From Macrophomina tecta (taxonomy: Eukaryota; Ascomycota; Dothideomycetes; Botryosphaeriales; Botryosphaeriaceae): DNA of 64,000 bases. The stretch is taken from contig JAKSGN010000006.1 in assembly GCA_024180945.1 (NCBI GenBank), positions 1,922,001 to 1,986,000 on the forward strand. The letters are read 5' to 3'. Both the position numbers and the translations under genes were made by a program. The notes below the pieces were generated by a model. That model was given only the letters and a program-made list of their open reading frames with translations. It did no database searches and was not told the DNA's origin. Below, one piece after another: positions 11,901 through 22,351 of the stretch (positions are counted from its first letter, which is position 1; each line of letters starts with the position of its first letter).

Positions 11901-12516
11901 GGCTCGACTTCGCGGGTTGAAGACACCTTGCGACGGGGTCAGTGGCCTCGCCCTTGGGCTTGGCAAACTCAAATTTGATAGGGCCATCATTGAACTCGAG
12001 GCGGGCAATCGAAGCTTGGGTATCCGACTCCGCCGACTTGACACTCGCAGTGTCTTCGTCCATGTTGTCCTCGTCGGTAGTGCTGCGACGCCTTGAGGAG
12101 GGCGACTTATTCGCCTGGTTCAAGGTGTCGCTGAGGGCCCTCCTCGGAGTCGGTCGCTTGCGAGGGGAAGTCCGGAGGGGTCCGAGGCGACGCAGAGAGG
12201 GCTTGCTCTTCTTCGTCGTAGCGGGAGTATCCTGCAAAGGCGAGAATGGAAAGAGTTCCGGAGCATATTGGTCCTTCTTCGAGTTTGGGCTAAAGGCTCT
12301 TGACAGAGCCAAAGGCGAGAGCGGAGACTGGGGGGAGCTGGAGGGGGAGTTGCTGTGCAGGGTGAAACGCGAGGCCTTGGAAGGAGAGCGCGAGAGGGAA
12401 CGCCTGATTTGCTTGATGGATGGAAAACCGTCGACGCGATACGAATGTGGATGGGTTGGGGAGTGGAGGTGCAGAGTGCCGCCGACCTCGCGATGTGGGG
12501 AGTAGGCGAAGTCCAT
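8952..12516 (-). CDS. wee1: Wee1/Swe1-type mitosis inhibitor protein kinase
   Basis: Wee1 kinases phosphorylate the inhibitory tyrosine of Cdc2/Cdc28 and hold back entry into mitosis. Exons are 12516-9742 and 9683-8952 (1,168 aa), with a 58 bp intron (GTAAGT, TACTAAC branch point, TTCAG) inside the kinase domain. Residues 1 to ~790 are disordered, with many SP and TP sites that suggest regulation by CDK and other kinases. The kinase domain starts near residue 796 ([19 protein letters not shown]). It has the ATP-binding lysine region [10 protein letters not shown], the Wee1-type catalytic loop [12 protein letters not shown], the DFG motif IGDFGLA, and [10 protein letters not shown] in the activation segment. 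The intron falls just before [11 protein letters not shown] perfect ACGCGT box lies 43 bp upstream of the ATG, in keeping with G1/S control. The assignment is firm because HxDxKPAN is typical of Wee1. Confidence 0.95.
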
Positions 12517-15500
12517 GCTTGCGGAAGAACTGCGGTCGGGCGCGACGATACCGCTGATACGCGTCGCGCGTTCTCGCGATGACGACAGGGGGCCGGCGCG
12601 TTGATGTGGTCAAACTCTTAACAGAGCGCGGGAAGTCGCAATTCCTGGGCTGGAGTCGCGTTTTAGCTGGGAGGCGGTCTTTGCGGAGGGTGTCGCATAT
12701 GAGGGTGTCCAGGAGGCGGCGGTGCAATCGATAGCCAGCAGTTAAGGCGGGTGCCGCGCGCTTGCCAGTCTCTGGATAGGAATGCAGGTGGTGTTTACGG
12801 TCAACAGAGCTGATGCTGTATGCGCAGTAGTCGAATTCCTTCCCCTTCGCTCGAACCTGGCTACACCGCCCGTCTCAACGCCATCCAACGCTCAACGTGC
12901 GCGGGCCGGAGTATGGGAGCGGAAGCGTGTCAATCAGGCGGGGAAGGTGTCCTCAGCTGGGGCGAAGTGTGATTTGGGCGGCGACTCGAGGGTGGTGACG
13001 TGTGGAGCGCGTGGAATGCAGTGCGACGGGGTAAACAATAGCGCGTCACCGGCTTGCGACCGTGGCGGGCGTTGGGCCTCGGGCGCGTCGGAGAGGGCGT
13101 GACGGCGGCGGCCGGAGCAAAAAATGGGACAGAGCGAGGTGGAGCTGGATGCGCGCGCGCAGCGGTGGGTGTGGTGGCCGTCCGTCGAGTTTTGGCCGTC
13201 CGTCGAGGGTACTAGGATGAGAGACGAGTGGGCGGCGGGCTGCGGCGCGTGGACCTTGGATCGCGTTCTTTGCTGGCAGGCGTATTCAGGAGGCAGGGAT
13301 CCAAGCGAGCCATCCGCGCACGGGCCAGCTGGAGCCTCCGTTGATGAGCCCGCTCGGCTGTCCGAGAGACCTCTGGCGACGCAACAGGGCGGCGGCGGCT
13401 CCTGAGGGGCAGCCTGCGTCGTGCGGCAGACGCAGGAGCTGGGCGCGAGTATCAGCTGCGGCCGCACGCTGCTGTCGTGCAGCTCGCGTGTTTGCAGTTC
13501 TGCGCGCGCCTGTTGCCTTTGCCACTGCGTCTTGCTTTGTTTTTGTTTACAAATTCCCCATTGCCAGCCCCCTTCCGCTTTGAGTCGAGCGGATCGCCTT
13601 CCCCAGTGCATGCTTGAGTATCCGCCCGCCCGCCCTCGATTCGTCATGGCTCACTCATCGCCGGCCGGGATCTGTCGCTCGCCCTATTCGGCCCACGCGT
13701 CCATATTGCAAGTGAGCACTCGAGCGCCATAGCCGTTCTCTGGCTCGCTGCCCTCAGCCCAGCGCCTTGCGTCCGCCCAGCTCGTGCTCCGCTCCGGTTG
13801 ATGGCAAAAGCTGGGCGAAGCGGGCGCCAGCTGCGCACCCATGTCCCGCCTGTGCTTCATTCTTCTAGTCCCCAATCATCAATGCCATTCACCAGAGCAT
13901 CCCCTCCTTCATTTCACATTGCGATGTCTTGCGCCACCAAATCAACTTTCCCCCTTTCCCCTCGCTGCCGCCTAGTGTAGCTGTTCATTTCACCCGCCCC
14001 CCCCCCAGCGCTGTGCCTTCCGGAACGCCGCTTCAAGCTCTCGGGCTGCGGCAGCGAAGACAGGGGATCCTACAACGGCAACGCAAACTCTCAGCTGGGC
14101 CCTGCATACTCGACCTGCCACGTTCGCCTGATGGACACGCAGCCAATCCTGCTGCTGTGCGACAAGCCCGAAATAGAGGCCCCCTCCTTGCTCTGCCCTT
14201 CCCAGCATTGCAATGGTAAACAAAGCGGGGCTGAGTAGAGCTGGGCGATGTGTTGGCAGGCGTGGGGATTTCAAATCCGCTCACGATCAGTTCGTAAGGC
14301 AGATGGACTGTTTCATAGAGACTCTCTAGTGGAAGCACAGTCGTCAGAGCGAGAGCATTGTTCGACAGCTTTCACCGACGGCGTGGAGCGGGGCCCGTAG
14401 CGCATCTAGAAGCATCATGAAAGCAGGCTACTCTGCCTATTTACGGGGCGATCGCGCAGGTGGATGTGGTTGCGGTTGGCAACATGGTGCAGCGGTCCAA
14501 CGGCGACCACCCATGCTGCACGTCAACTGCTACACAGTGGCGCAAAGGCAGCCACCAGACTGGAGGTGGCGATTTCTCGAGGCCGTAGGGCAGCAGCATG
14601 CAGCCTGCTCAACCAACCAAAACCCGGTGTGCCTGAGACGGGGCGGGCAGCAGCTGGGTGCCGAATAAGCAAAAAGAAGGGATTCTCAGGGTCCCCGCGA
14701 TCCCTTTCGCCCGCAGTTTGCCACCATTATCGACAAAAAAAAAAAACCAGCATTCTCGAGTGCGAAAGTCGCGGCCTCCCAGTCTTCCATTAGTGCGGGC
14801 ATCGATGGCGCCAATCTCTGTCGTGGCACACGGGCTGCGCGCGCTGACTCGAGCCCAAGACCTCATCCAGGCTCGCGCGTTCGAACCAACTCACAGTTGT
14901 GGATGGCGGGTCCTCTGGAGGGCCAAAGTGTTCAGTTCGCGTCCGAAAGCTCGGCGGCAGGTGGCAGGGATACCGGCGCATGTGCGAGATGCTGCGAGCG
15001 CTGCCTTGGAACGACGATAACGCACGAGCGCTCAGACGGGCATAGGGCCCTGGGATAGGTCGAGCTGATGACTTTTGAACGGCCGGCGAGCTCACGCCTG
15101 CACCCCGCAGTGCGATGGTGGGACCGACGCGTGCGCCAGGATCCGAAGGAGATTTTCACGCGGCGCTGCGCCAGGCTGAGGCGCAACGACAGCTCGCTTT
15201 GGGCGTATTCTGAGGAAGATTTGCAACACCGTGCACAGCTCAGCAAGCTCCGTCGTTGGCGGTGGAGCCTGGCTAACGTGCCGCCGCCAGCTCCGCATCG
15301 CCGTCCTCCCACGGCGATCGACGATCCGACGACTTTGCGGGAGCGCTATGTTGACATCTTTCCCGATCGGGAATGTTTTGATAATCGCCACTGGCCCACT
15401 TGTCTGTCCTCAGCGGCTGGTCGTGATGCCGCATTGATGTCAACCGGGCTGAGGCGATTTACACCTTTCGCCTTTCCGGATCGAACACCATGCGCATTCA

Positions 15501-16326
15501 TTGACCGCCAGTTCATCGAACAGGTTTTCGACGAACGAAACGCTGCTGCTGGGCAGTTCCTGAGGCTATACAGCCCGTGTCCGGCGGGCATACTTCCATG
15601 CTGGGAGATCACAGGATCATCCTGGAGCCCCGCCGGCACCACAGGATGTGCAAACGCAATGAGCCGACGGGCTTGACGGCCGGGCAGATCACCAGTTCAT
15701 CCGCCCAGCCCAAAACGGGCGCCAGGCCTGCAGAGGCACCCGCATTTGCGATGCAACTTTGCACACCGCCAGCGCTTCGCTATCGCCAGAGCCAATTTCC
15801 AGGCCGTGGCTCCGTGAGACGACTCGAGAAGCACCAGACCTCCGCTGCCGGCAGTGGAGCTGCACTGCTCTTCCCCCCCACTGCTCGCCGTCGATGCTCG
15901 TCCGTGAGCTGCCGCGCATCTGGTACCGGGAGCCGCTGTGACGGATTGACAAGGTCCGCGCTGTGGCTGGCCCTACGCGCACTGGTGAGACATCCGCGCC
16001 GTTCGGCTGCCTCGGTCTGCCTTGACGGTTCCGCGACGCAAACACACGCTTGAGCAGGCACGAGATGCGCGATCTTGCACGGGCTATCTCCGGCTGCATT
16101 TTCTACAGCTGCCCACGTCCACTCGTTTCGTTCGACTGCAGGGATTTGTGACGGGCTGCGCGCCAGCTTCGCCGTCCGGCCAATTGCCCTCCAACACCCA
16201 TGTCGCAAGCATATCGCTTCATTTTACACTACATTCCTTGCTTTCTCAATTGCCAGCTCACCACCACTTCCGATTACCCCGCTCCCAACGGAGAGTTCCC
16301 ATGCACGCCGCGTCTTCGCGTCCCAA
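12517..16326. other. 3.8 kb GC-rich region without a recognisable gene
   Basis: It separates the Wee1 start from the 3' end of the Ayg1-like gene. It includes the Wee1 promoter and leader. Several frames of 100-240 codons exist on both strands (for example 12934-13647 minus and 15068-15676 plus), but they overlap each other, are rich in Arg, Ser and Ala, and show no domain I know. A short direct repeat (GGCCGTCCGTCGAG, twice) lies near 13182-13210. Either the Wee1 leader is very long or this region holds non-coding or decayed sequence. Confidence 0.5.
12559..12564. promoter_or_regulatory. MCB-like box (ACGCGT) in the Wee1 leader
   Basis: A perfect palindromic ACGCGT lies 43-48 bp upstream of the start codon, in a CGCG-rich stretch. 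In yeasts this is the core bound by MBF-type cell-cycle factors, and SWE1 is a G1/S-transcribed gene in budding yeast. One hexamer in GC-rich DNA can occur by chance. Confidence 0.45.
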
Positions 16327-17974
16327 TCAGTACTTCGGCTTGAACGGCATCGTCGACAGCTGTTGGCCCGCATCGCCCTTGATACCAAACAGCTTGTAGA
16401 TCCAATTCATGATCACGAAGAATGACTCCGGTTCGCCCATGTGCTTGATGCCGGGAATGAATCTGTCGCAATGTGAGCGCATGACAGTTTGGCCTGCACC
16501 TCAGCGTACGCACCTCGCTTCTTTGGGCGGACCATGCTGAAGGGCGACATAGTAGTCGTCGATTGGGAAAATCTCGTCCTCCGTTCCCTGTGCAAAGGAT
16601 CAGCAAAAAACCGCTTGCCGACGGACATCTCGATGAGTGGCATCTTACGTTCACTAGGAGGAGTCGGGTGCACTCGGGCTTGTCCAGTATTCCATCGTTC
16701 AGGAGCGAGTATCTGTGTGCCTCTGTCTTGAATTTCTCAACATCATCCCCATAACCGAACTTGTAGGCAAGGGAATTTGCCTCGCTGTTCTGTGTCAGCC
16801 ATAGGCACTGTAGGTTTCTTTTGCTCTCCGTTTTTGCAAGTCCGTAGGCCTCGGTTGGACATGCAAAAAGGTTGATTTGGATATCTGCAAAAGGAGTACT
16901 CACTCAAAGGGGTACTCGAGGTGGTTGACCTCGTCCAACCACTCCTTGTCGAACATATGATGGCAACCACCGCCCAAAGACACGATCCCAGCAACGCGAT
17001 TCGGGTGTGTATAAGCCAACCTAATGGCATAGAAACCTCCGGTCGAGAACGCCCATACGGCAACCCTCTGATGGTCAATGGCTTCCTGCTCATCCACCCA
17101 GTCCAGCAAGCTCGACCACTGCCTGTCTGGGCTTAGCGGATCCTCCCTCAACGCCGGCGAATCGGCCGTGCCCGGGATCTCAACGACAACGGTCCCCACG
17201 CCCTGCTGGCGCCAGCCCTCCATCCACACGGCGAGCTCAGTGCGGTAGCCATCCAAGCCCGTGATGATGACCACGACCGGCGCGGGGTTCTCCTTGGACG
17301 CACCTTCCGGCAGCAAGTGGTAGACGGGCACGTGGCTGCCCTCACCCTCGATACCGTGCTTGTGCGGAATCAGGACCTCCTGGACGGGGTGCTCGCGCAG
17401 CTGCAGGCCCTTCAGGCACACTTTTTTGCCCTCCTCCCACGCGTACAGCTGCTTCTCGGAGCGCGGCGCCGGGAAGCGCGAGATGCGCCATACGGCCGAC
17501 GCGCGCAGGTAGTACTCCGATGCCTTCTCCTTCTCGCCCCCCGCCTCGGCCTCCTCGGCGATGCGTGTCAGTGCTTCGGCTTGGGGCCGGAAGACGGAAG
17601 CGTAGGCGTCCCAGTCGTAGGGCTCGCGCATGTCCAGCTGAGGGCTGTGTTGGCTATCAACGCTATCATGCACTACTTTTGGTAGAGGGTGGTGGGTTGG
17701 GGAAGGGAGCTAATGCAGGGAGCGAGGGCTTACCCGCGTCATCTCCTCGACAATGGGCTCGAAGTCTTTGGCCGTGCCGAACATGAACGGATAAACGCCC
17801 ATCTCGGCCTAGTCGTGAGGTTGCATTAGTGGATGCAAACGCGGTAGTCGGTTGTTTGAAGCTACTGACTGGCTTCTTCCACTTCGTCTCCCAAAGCTTC
17901 GCGAAGGACTCGTGGTGCGCGGCCGGCGTCTTCAGCTTCTCCTGGATGAAGTACTTGCCATTGGGTGCCGCCAT
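16327..17974 (-). CDS. ayg1: Ayg1-like alpha/beta hydrolase (polyketide-shortening hydrolase family)
   Basis: Ayg1 of Aspergillus fumigatus cleaves a heptaketide naphthopyrone to the pentaketide used for DHN melanin. Six exons (17974-17870, 17808-17734, 17637-16904, 16784-16649, 16587-16514, 16462-16327) give 419 aa, close to Ayg1's ~406. Family blocks in order are LWETKWKKP, VYPFMFGTAKDFEPIV, YYLRASAVWRISRFP, the substrate-side loop VVVEIPGTADSPALREDPLS, the nucleophile region VWAFSTGGFYAIR (Ser near residue 258), the acid region GTEDEIFPIDDYY and the histidine in GIKHMGEPESFF. So the catalytic Ser-Asp-His set is present, but the elbow reads AFSTG rather than GxSxG. Each exon junction was set by the reading frame. 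No polyketide synthase or melanin gene is near, so it may act on a product made elsewhere or have a different substrate. Related FrsA-like esterases are the alternative. Confidence 0.85.
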
Positions 17975-19269
17975 GTTGTCTTTTTTGGCCCTTTCAGCTA
18001 CAATCGACGAAAAACCTTGTTACGGATGGTGCAGGGGCGTGGGAATCAAAACGGCGGGTCAAAAAATGGAGCTTCTCAAGCACGAACAAAAGGTAAGCAC
18101 CGTAGAGGGAGACGGCTCAGCTGCAGTCGAGCTCAGCTACGCTTATATGTATGAGGTGATGACGACGCGCTTTTCGGCTCCTTCGCTCGCACCGAGCATT
18201 ACCGAGCAAGCGTCACACAGATCAAAACTACGGTTTTTGCTGCTTCTCGGGGCTCGGAGCTTCTCTCCAGGCGACGGCGACCGGGTCGGCTTGTGGTGGT
18301 GGTGGTGGTGGAGGTGCGTTCGGCTCCCGATCCAAGGGTCCCGGGAGGGGAGCCGATCCTGGGAAGTTGCGTCATCTGCCTTCTGCTGGCTGCGCAATTG
18401 GGCTGGAAAGAGACGATTGAACTTCTCCAGCTCTTCATGGATTCTGTGTTAGTGTGCGTGGGCGCGTTCACGAGATGTCGCTAATGTTCTTCGGGGGTTT
18501 CTGCAGTGGTGTGTGTGAGATGACGCTGCCGTCAGGGCTAGCGGGAAGCCAGAAGCAATAGCGTACCGATGGGGTAGTTAGGACATAGCGACCAAGCCTT
18601 TATTCTCTTTCCGAGTCCGGTGAGCTCGTGCAAAACTTCTTGAGCGGGCTTGGTGCGCCTATGCGAGGACATGTGCGATATGTGAGCATGCGGGGTCGAG
18701 AGGCAATGCGTGCCATTTTCGCGCTTCAGTATCCAAAAATAGAAACTCGCAGATAAGATTCCTATCCTACGAAATCTACTTCAAAGAAACTGCTTTGGAA
18801 GGTGCAGATTTGCGTACAGAATTGAAGCACTCGCCCTCACGTCTAGGTCGCCAACCTCCCTAAACGCCGGCGTCCAAACGACTGCTTCAGCTCAACACAC
18901 AGTACTTGCACTTAGAGTTACCCGGGTTCCAGCCTACCCTAAGGAAGGAAAATAGAATTTAGGTTACTCTTCTCCGCTTTTCCCCGAGCTCTTTTTTCCC
19001 CCCCTTAGCCCACGTGCTGGCTGTGAAACGGACCGTCCCGGATTCCTGGCCGCAACCCGCTTCTGCAGGGTTCCACAGTACACGAGACGTGAGGGACATC
19101 GACGTCAGACTACTGCGCGTCGGCCCTGTCGATCGCTCCTCGCTTTGCCAGATTCCCGGGAAGCTGGTAGACCGACTAGCGAGGGAAATAGCGCACTTCA
19201 GCTATTGCCACAATAAGGCATTGATTCCACATGCAGTTGGACTAGTCCTGGGTGTCGTCTTGGAAGTTA
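17975..19269. other. Intergenic: upstream of the Ayg1-like gene, 3' flank of the F-box-like gene
   Basis: About 1.3 kb. A short GGT repeat lies near 18293-18312. No coding or RNA feature is recognised. The promoter of the Ayg1-like gene should lie at its left end. Confidence 0.5.
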
Positions 19270-20400
19270 TTATAGAGAATGTGATCCAAAACCCTCCAGG
19301 AGACTATCGCCCCTGGGGATAGTCTCCTCCACTCCCTCGTTGTTCCACACGAGCACACCATGCTCAACCACCTCCTCGTCCTCCAATTCATAGTGTAGGA
19401 GGTGAGGAACACGTGTTTGGCGAAGAGCGACGAGGTCTCCATCATGAGCCATCACATTGCGGAGCAACACGTCGGAGAGGGCGCACCACACAATCATGGG
19501 AGCGGAGAAGTTGTGACCTCCGTACCGCAGATCTAAGAGCAGTGGATTCGGACCAGCTTCGCCAATCCAGGAGAAGCGCAGGCCCTTCAGCGATCTGTTG
19601 AAACTGCCGAGGTAGTCGTGCAGTGTCTTGATGAAGTCCTTCTTGTTGGAGTTCTGATAGTAGGGCAGCGGGTTCAGCAGGTCGAGGTGCAGGATCGCAA
19701 TGCGGCTCCAGAAGGACTGCGCGGTCCAGATGGTCTCTTGGAAGGCAGCGCCACGCCAGCGGAAGTGTAGGAGTCCGGTTGCGTTGATGGGTGAGAGCGT
19801 GATGGTGTGAAGGCCGCGGGGGAGCTTGGTTTCGAGGGCGACGCGGATCGATTCGAGGAGCGCTTCGCCGGTGCCGAAAGCGTGCCAGTCGGGCTTACCT
19901 GGAGCTGAGATTGCGAGGGAGGAGAGGCCGCAGAGGACGTCAAATATTGACATCCAAATAGACTGGTCTGCGGCGAAGACCTGGTCTCCGTTGTTGAGCA
20001 ACAAGCGCCCATCGTCGAGCATGCCTTGAAAGTTAATAACAAAGCGGCGGCAGAAAGGGGCAAGGCTGGCGAGAGCGAAGAGCGCACGCTGCTCATGACG
20101 GGGAGACTTGAAGTGCTTAGCAAGATAGAGTGTGTTGAAGACTAGAGCATGGAACTGGCGGACCCATTCTCCGAGCCACTTGCATGTAAGGCGGAGACGA
20201 AGAATATCGTTGACGTCGAGGTGGTGAAATATCATCTTTCCAACCCTGCCAGACCCTTTGGAGCCAACAACTTGCTGTGCAGATATAGCTGCCGCATCGG
20301 CATCCGAAGTAGCATTCAGGAGAGCGCGTAGGAGAGGCTCATGTCTTTGTACCGAGAGCTGCTGCTCCTTCCGGAGTTTCGATTCGCCAAGACCCATCAT
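19270..20400 (-). CDS. F-box-like protein of unknown function
   Basis: A single-exon 376 aa protein. Residues ~53-85 (VGKMIFHHLDVNDILRLRLT followed by CKWLGEW) resemble an F-box: a leucine-rich helix, an aspartate before the I-L-R-L-R run, and the typical cysteine and tryptophan. The rest is alpha-helical and leucine-rich with no repeat I can name, as is common for the many fungal F-box-like proteins. If real, the F-box would bind Skp1 and place the protein in an SCF ubiquitin ligase, with the C-terminal part choosing the substrate. The first residues offer two adjacent methionines, so the start is 20400 or 20397. The open frame is long and intact, which supports a real gene. The function is inferred only from the short motif. 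Confidence 0.65.
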   Translation of the reverse strand: MMGLGESKLRKEQQLSVQRHEPLLRALLNATSDADAAAISAQQVVGSKGSGRVGKMIFHHLDVNDILRLRLTCKWLGEWVRQFHALVFNTLYLAKHFKSPRHEQRALFALASLAPFCRRFVINFQGMLDDGRLLLNNGDQVFAADQSIWMSIFDVLCGLSSLAISAPGKPDWHAFGTGEALLESIRVALETKLPRGLHTITLSPINATGLLHFRWRGAAFQETIWTAQSFWSRIAILHLDLLNPLPYYQNSNKKDFIKTLHDYLGSFNRSLKGLRFSWIGEAGPNPLLLDLRYGGHNFSAPMIVWCALSDVLLRNVMAHDGDLVALRQTRVPHLLHYELEDEEVVEHGVLVWNNEGVEETIPRGDSLLEGFGSHSL

Positions 20401-22351
20401 AAAGGCATAATTTAGTGCGATATTGCTTTGAACGACAGCGAAGAGACCGTATCGCTGATCCTTTGGAAAGTCACCACGGGGCCGCTGGTCTCCGGCTCAA
20501 GCGTGGTGGATCGACGAGGTTGATGCGCCAGCAAGTTGATGCTTGGGACATCAAAGTGAATGTGAGCGTTCTGCTTTATCGCTGGCGCGCGTGAGTTTGG
20601 CGACAGTGGTTGTGTACAGTCTTGAGCCGGTGGTCATGCAGCGGGAGATGGCCTGGTTACGACGTAGCACTGCTACGCCTCAAAAACAGGCAGCAGATCT
20701 TTGTGACCTATCGTTGGCTCTGGGAAAGCCTCGAAGCAAGAGACTACGCAGCAGGTAAAATATCGGCGAACTCGGCATACCGATGTAGTCATGAGCAAAG
20801 CCGGACAAATGGATGTAACAGCTACGTTTGTGCGACCAGGCAAACGCTCAAACCAAGAGATCTGCAGCGAATTCCGGACCTCCAGAAAGAGCAATGGACA
20901 AAACATCCCACAAACTGGTGGTTGAGGCAGAGCGGGTCCGTGCTCGCACCTATCCCAAGGCCTTTCCTGAAGCGGAACAATAGCAAGCCAGCCCGGCAGA
21001 AGGTCGGAGGCCACAGGAGTAGGCTCTTTGATGAAGCAGTTGCCTGACCAGAGTAGACTGCGGTACACATCGAGTTCGCGAGGGCGAGAGACACGAGGCC
21101 AGCTGCGTCAGAGGCATCCAGCCAAGCGCAGGCACATGCTCATTTGCGAGTGGGTCAGATGCTCAGCCGCATATGTGCGAAGTGAAAAGCTGGAATCTTA
21201 ACCTCAGGTTTCCTTCGGACATGGCAGTCACCCGAGAATTCCCACACTCCTCGACTGGTATGGAAAAGGCGGCGCAGTCGCATCGCCAGGATTCCGAGGA
21301 GCTTCGACACGCTGCTGTATGTATTGGGCGCCGCGGACAGCCGAATGAGGAACGTGCAAACGACATTATCGTCGAGCTGCACCAGCGCCACGATCTCCAG
21401 CTCACATGGTACAGGCGAAGTAACATGGCTAAAGGTGCGGGTCCCGAGATTCAGTCGTCCATGTTTCGCGTATATGTGGTGGATCTTCTCGCCGTCCGAA
21501 CGCAAGAAAGCAGAAACTTGGAGGCCAGAGAAAGTGGGATGACGCAGCGATATGCAGGGCGCTGATCAGAGTTACACGGCGCACTCGGAAGTCTGCAGCT
21601 CAACCGCGGGACGCCTGGGCCCCAACGAACAGAGGCAGAAGAGCGGCGCAGGCACGAGTGACGTTAGAGAGCGATGGTTGGCGGCGGGATGAAGCCCACC
21701 GCAGGAACGTTCTTCCACGGGCTTAGGGTCTCGGGTGGCAGGGGAGCGGCGCGCGTCATAAGCCGTCCAGCACCGCCAGCGCCAGGCTCAGCAATTTTCC
21801 TCATCCTCCTCCTCCACCGCGCTACCTCTGCCATCCTCGCTGTAAGTCCCCCGCTTTCGCGCCCATCCAAGTGCCCTGTTTGTCTTTCCGACGCTGCCCG
21901 CCCGCCCAATGGCCGCCTCCCGCGCCTCCGGTTTCTCCCAATTGGCTGCGGGGCCCGAGCGAGGGGCAGCCAGCGGGGTGACGGAAGCTGCTTCACGCAC
22001 TTAATCAGCCTCGTGCGCTCCCGCCAGACTTGGCGCCTGCCCTTCCACCCTCTTCTACCTCCTCTCCAAGCCTCCCTGCCGTGCCCCAGCGCGCCTGCTG
22101 CGACAAGCGAGGCCGCGGAACCTACTCGGCGCCTTCGACTCGAGACCTCAGCTGAGCTCAGCTCACACCGCAATCTCTTCCACCTACAGCTAACCCAGCA
22201 TTTCTACTTAAGGTTGCTGCTCCTACACCTGCCTAGCCCGCCGCGCCCCAGTCCGACGCCGAAGCCCAGAAGCCCACCCCTCGGCGCCGCCCCTTCGCGC
22301 CTACATCCCGCATTCGACCTCCCACCTATCTGATACCTACAACCCGCCACA
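20401..22351. other. Divergent intergenic region: F-box-like gene and hexokinase promoters
   Basis: About 1.95 kb. The half next to hexokinase is strongly pyrimidine-rich (for example CCTCATCCTCCTCCTCC near 21799), as is usual for highly expressed fungal genes, and ends in CCGCCACAATGG around the start codon. A frame at 21674-22333 runs through this leader but has no domain and looks like chance. Confidence 0.55.

Noticed and set aside
12934..13647. 237-codon minus-strand frame upstream of Wee1
   Set aside because: Low-complexity, overlaps other frames on both strands, no recognisable motif.
14870..14895. tRNA-like B-box (GTTCGAAC) in the gap upstream of the Ayg1-like gene
   Set aside because: No acceptor stem, A-box or cloverleaf can be built around it on either strand.
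15068..15676. 202-codon plus-strand frame in the 3.8 kb gap
   Set aside because: No recognisable family and an Arg-rich composition typical of chance frames in GC-rich DNA. It is mentioned only as a test target.
16327..20400. Secondary-metabolite cluster around the Ayg1-like gene
   Set aside because: The neighbours are a cell-cycle kinase, an F-box-like gene and hexokinase; no synthase, oxidase, transporter or pathway regulator is present.
21674..22333. 219-codon plus-strand frame just upstream of hexokinase
   Set aside because: It lies in the pyrimidine-rich promoter and leader, is rich in Pro, Arg, Ser and Leu with no domain, and ends 19 bases before the hexokinase ATG. It is best explained as base-composition chance.
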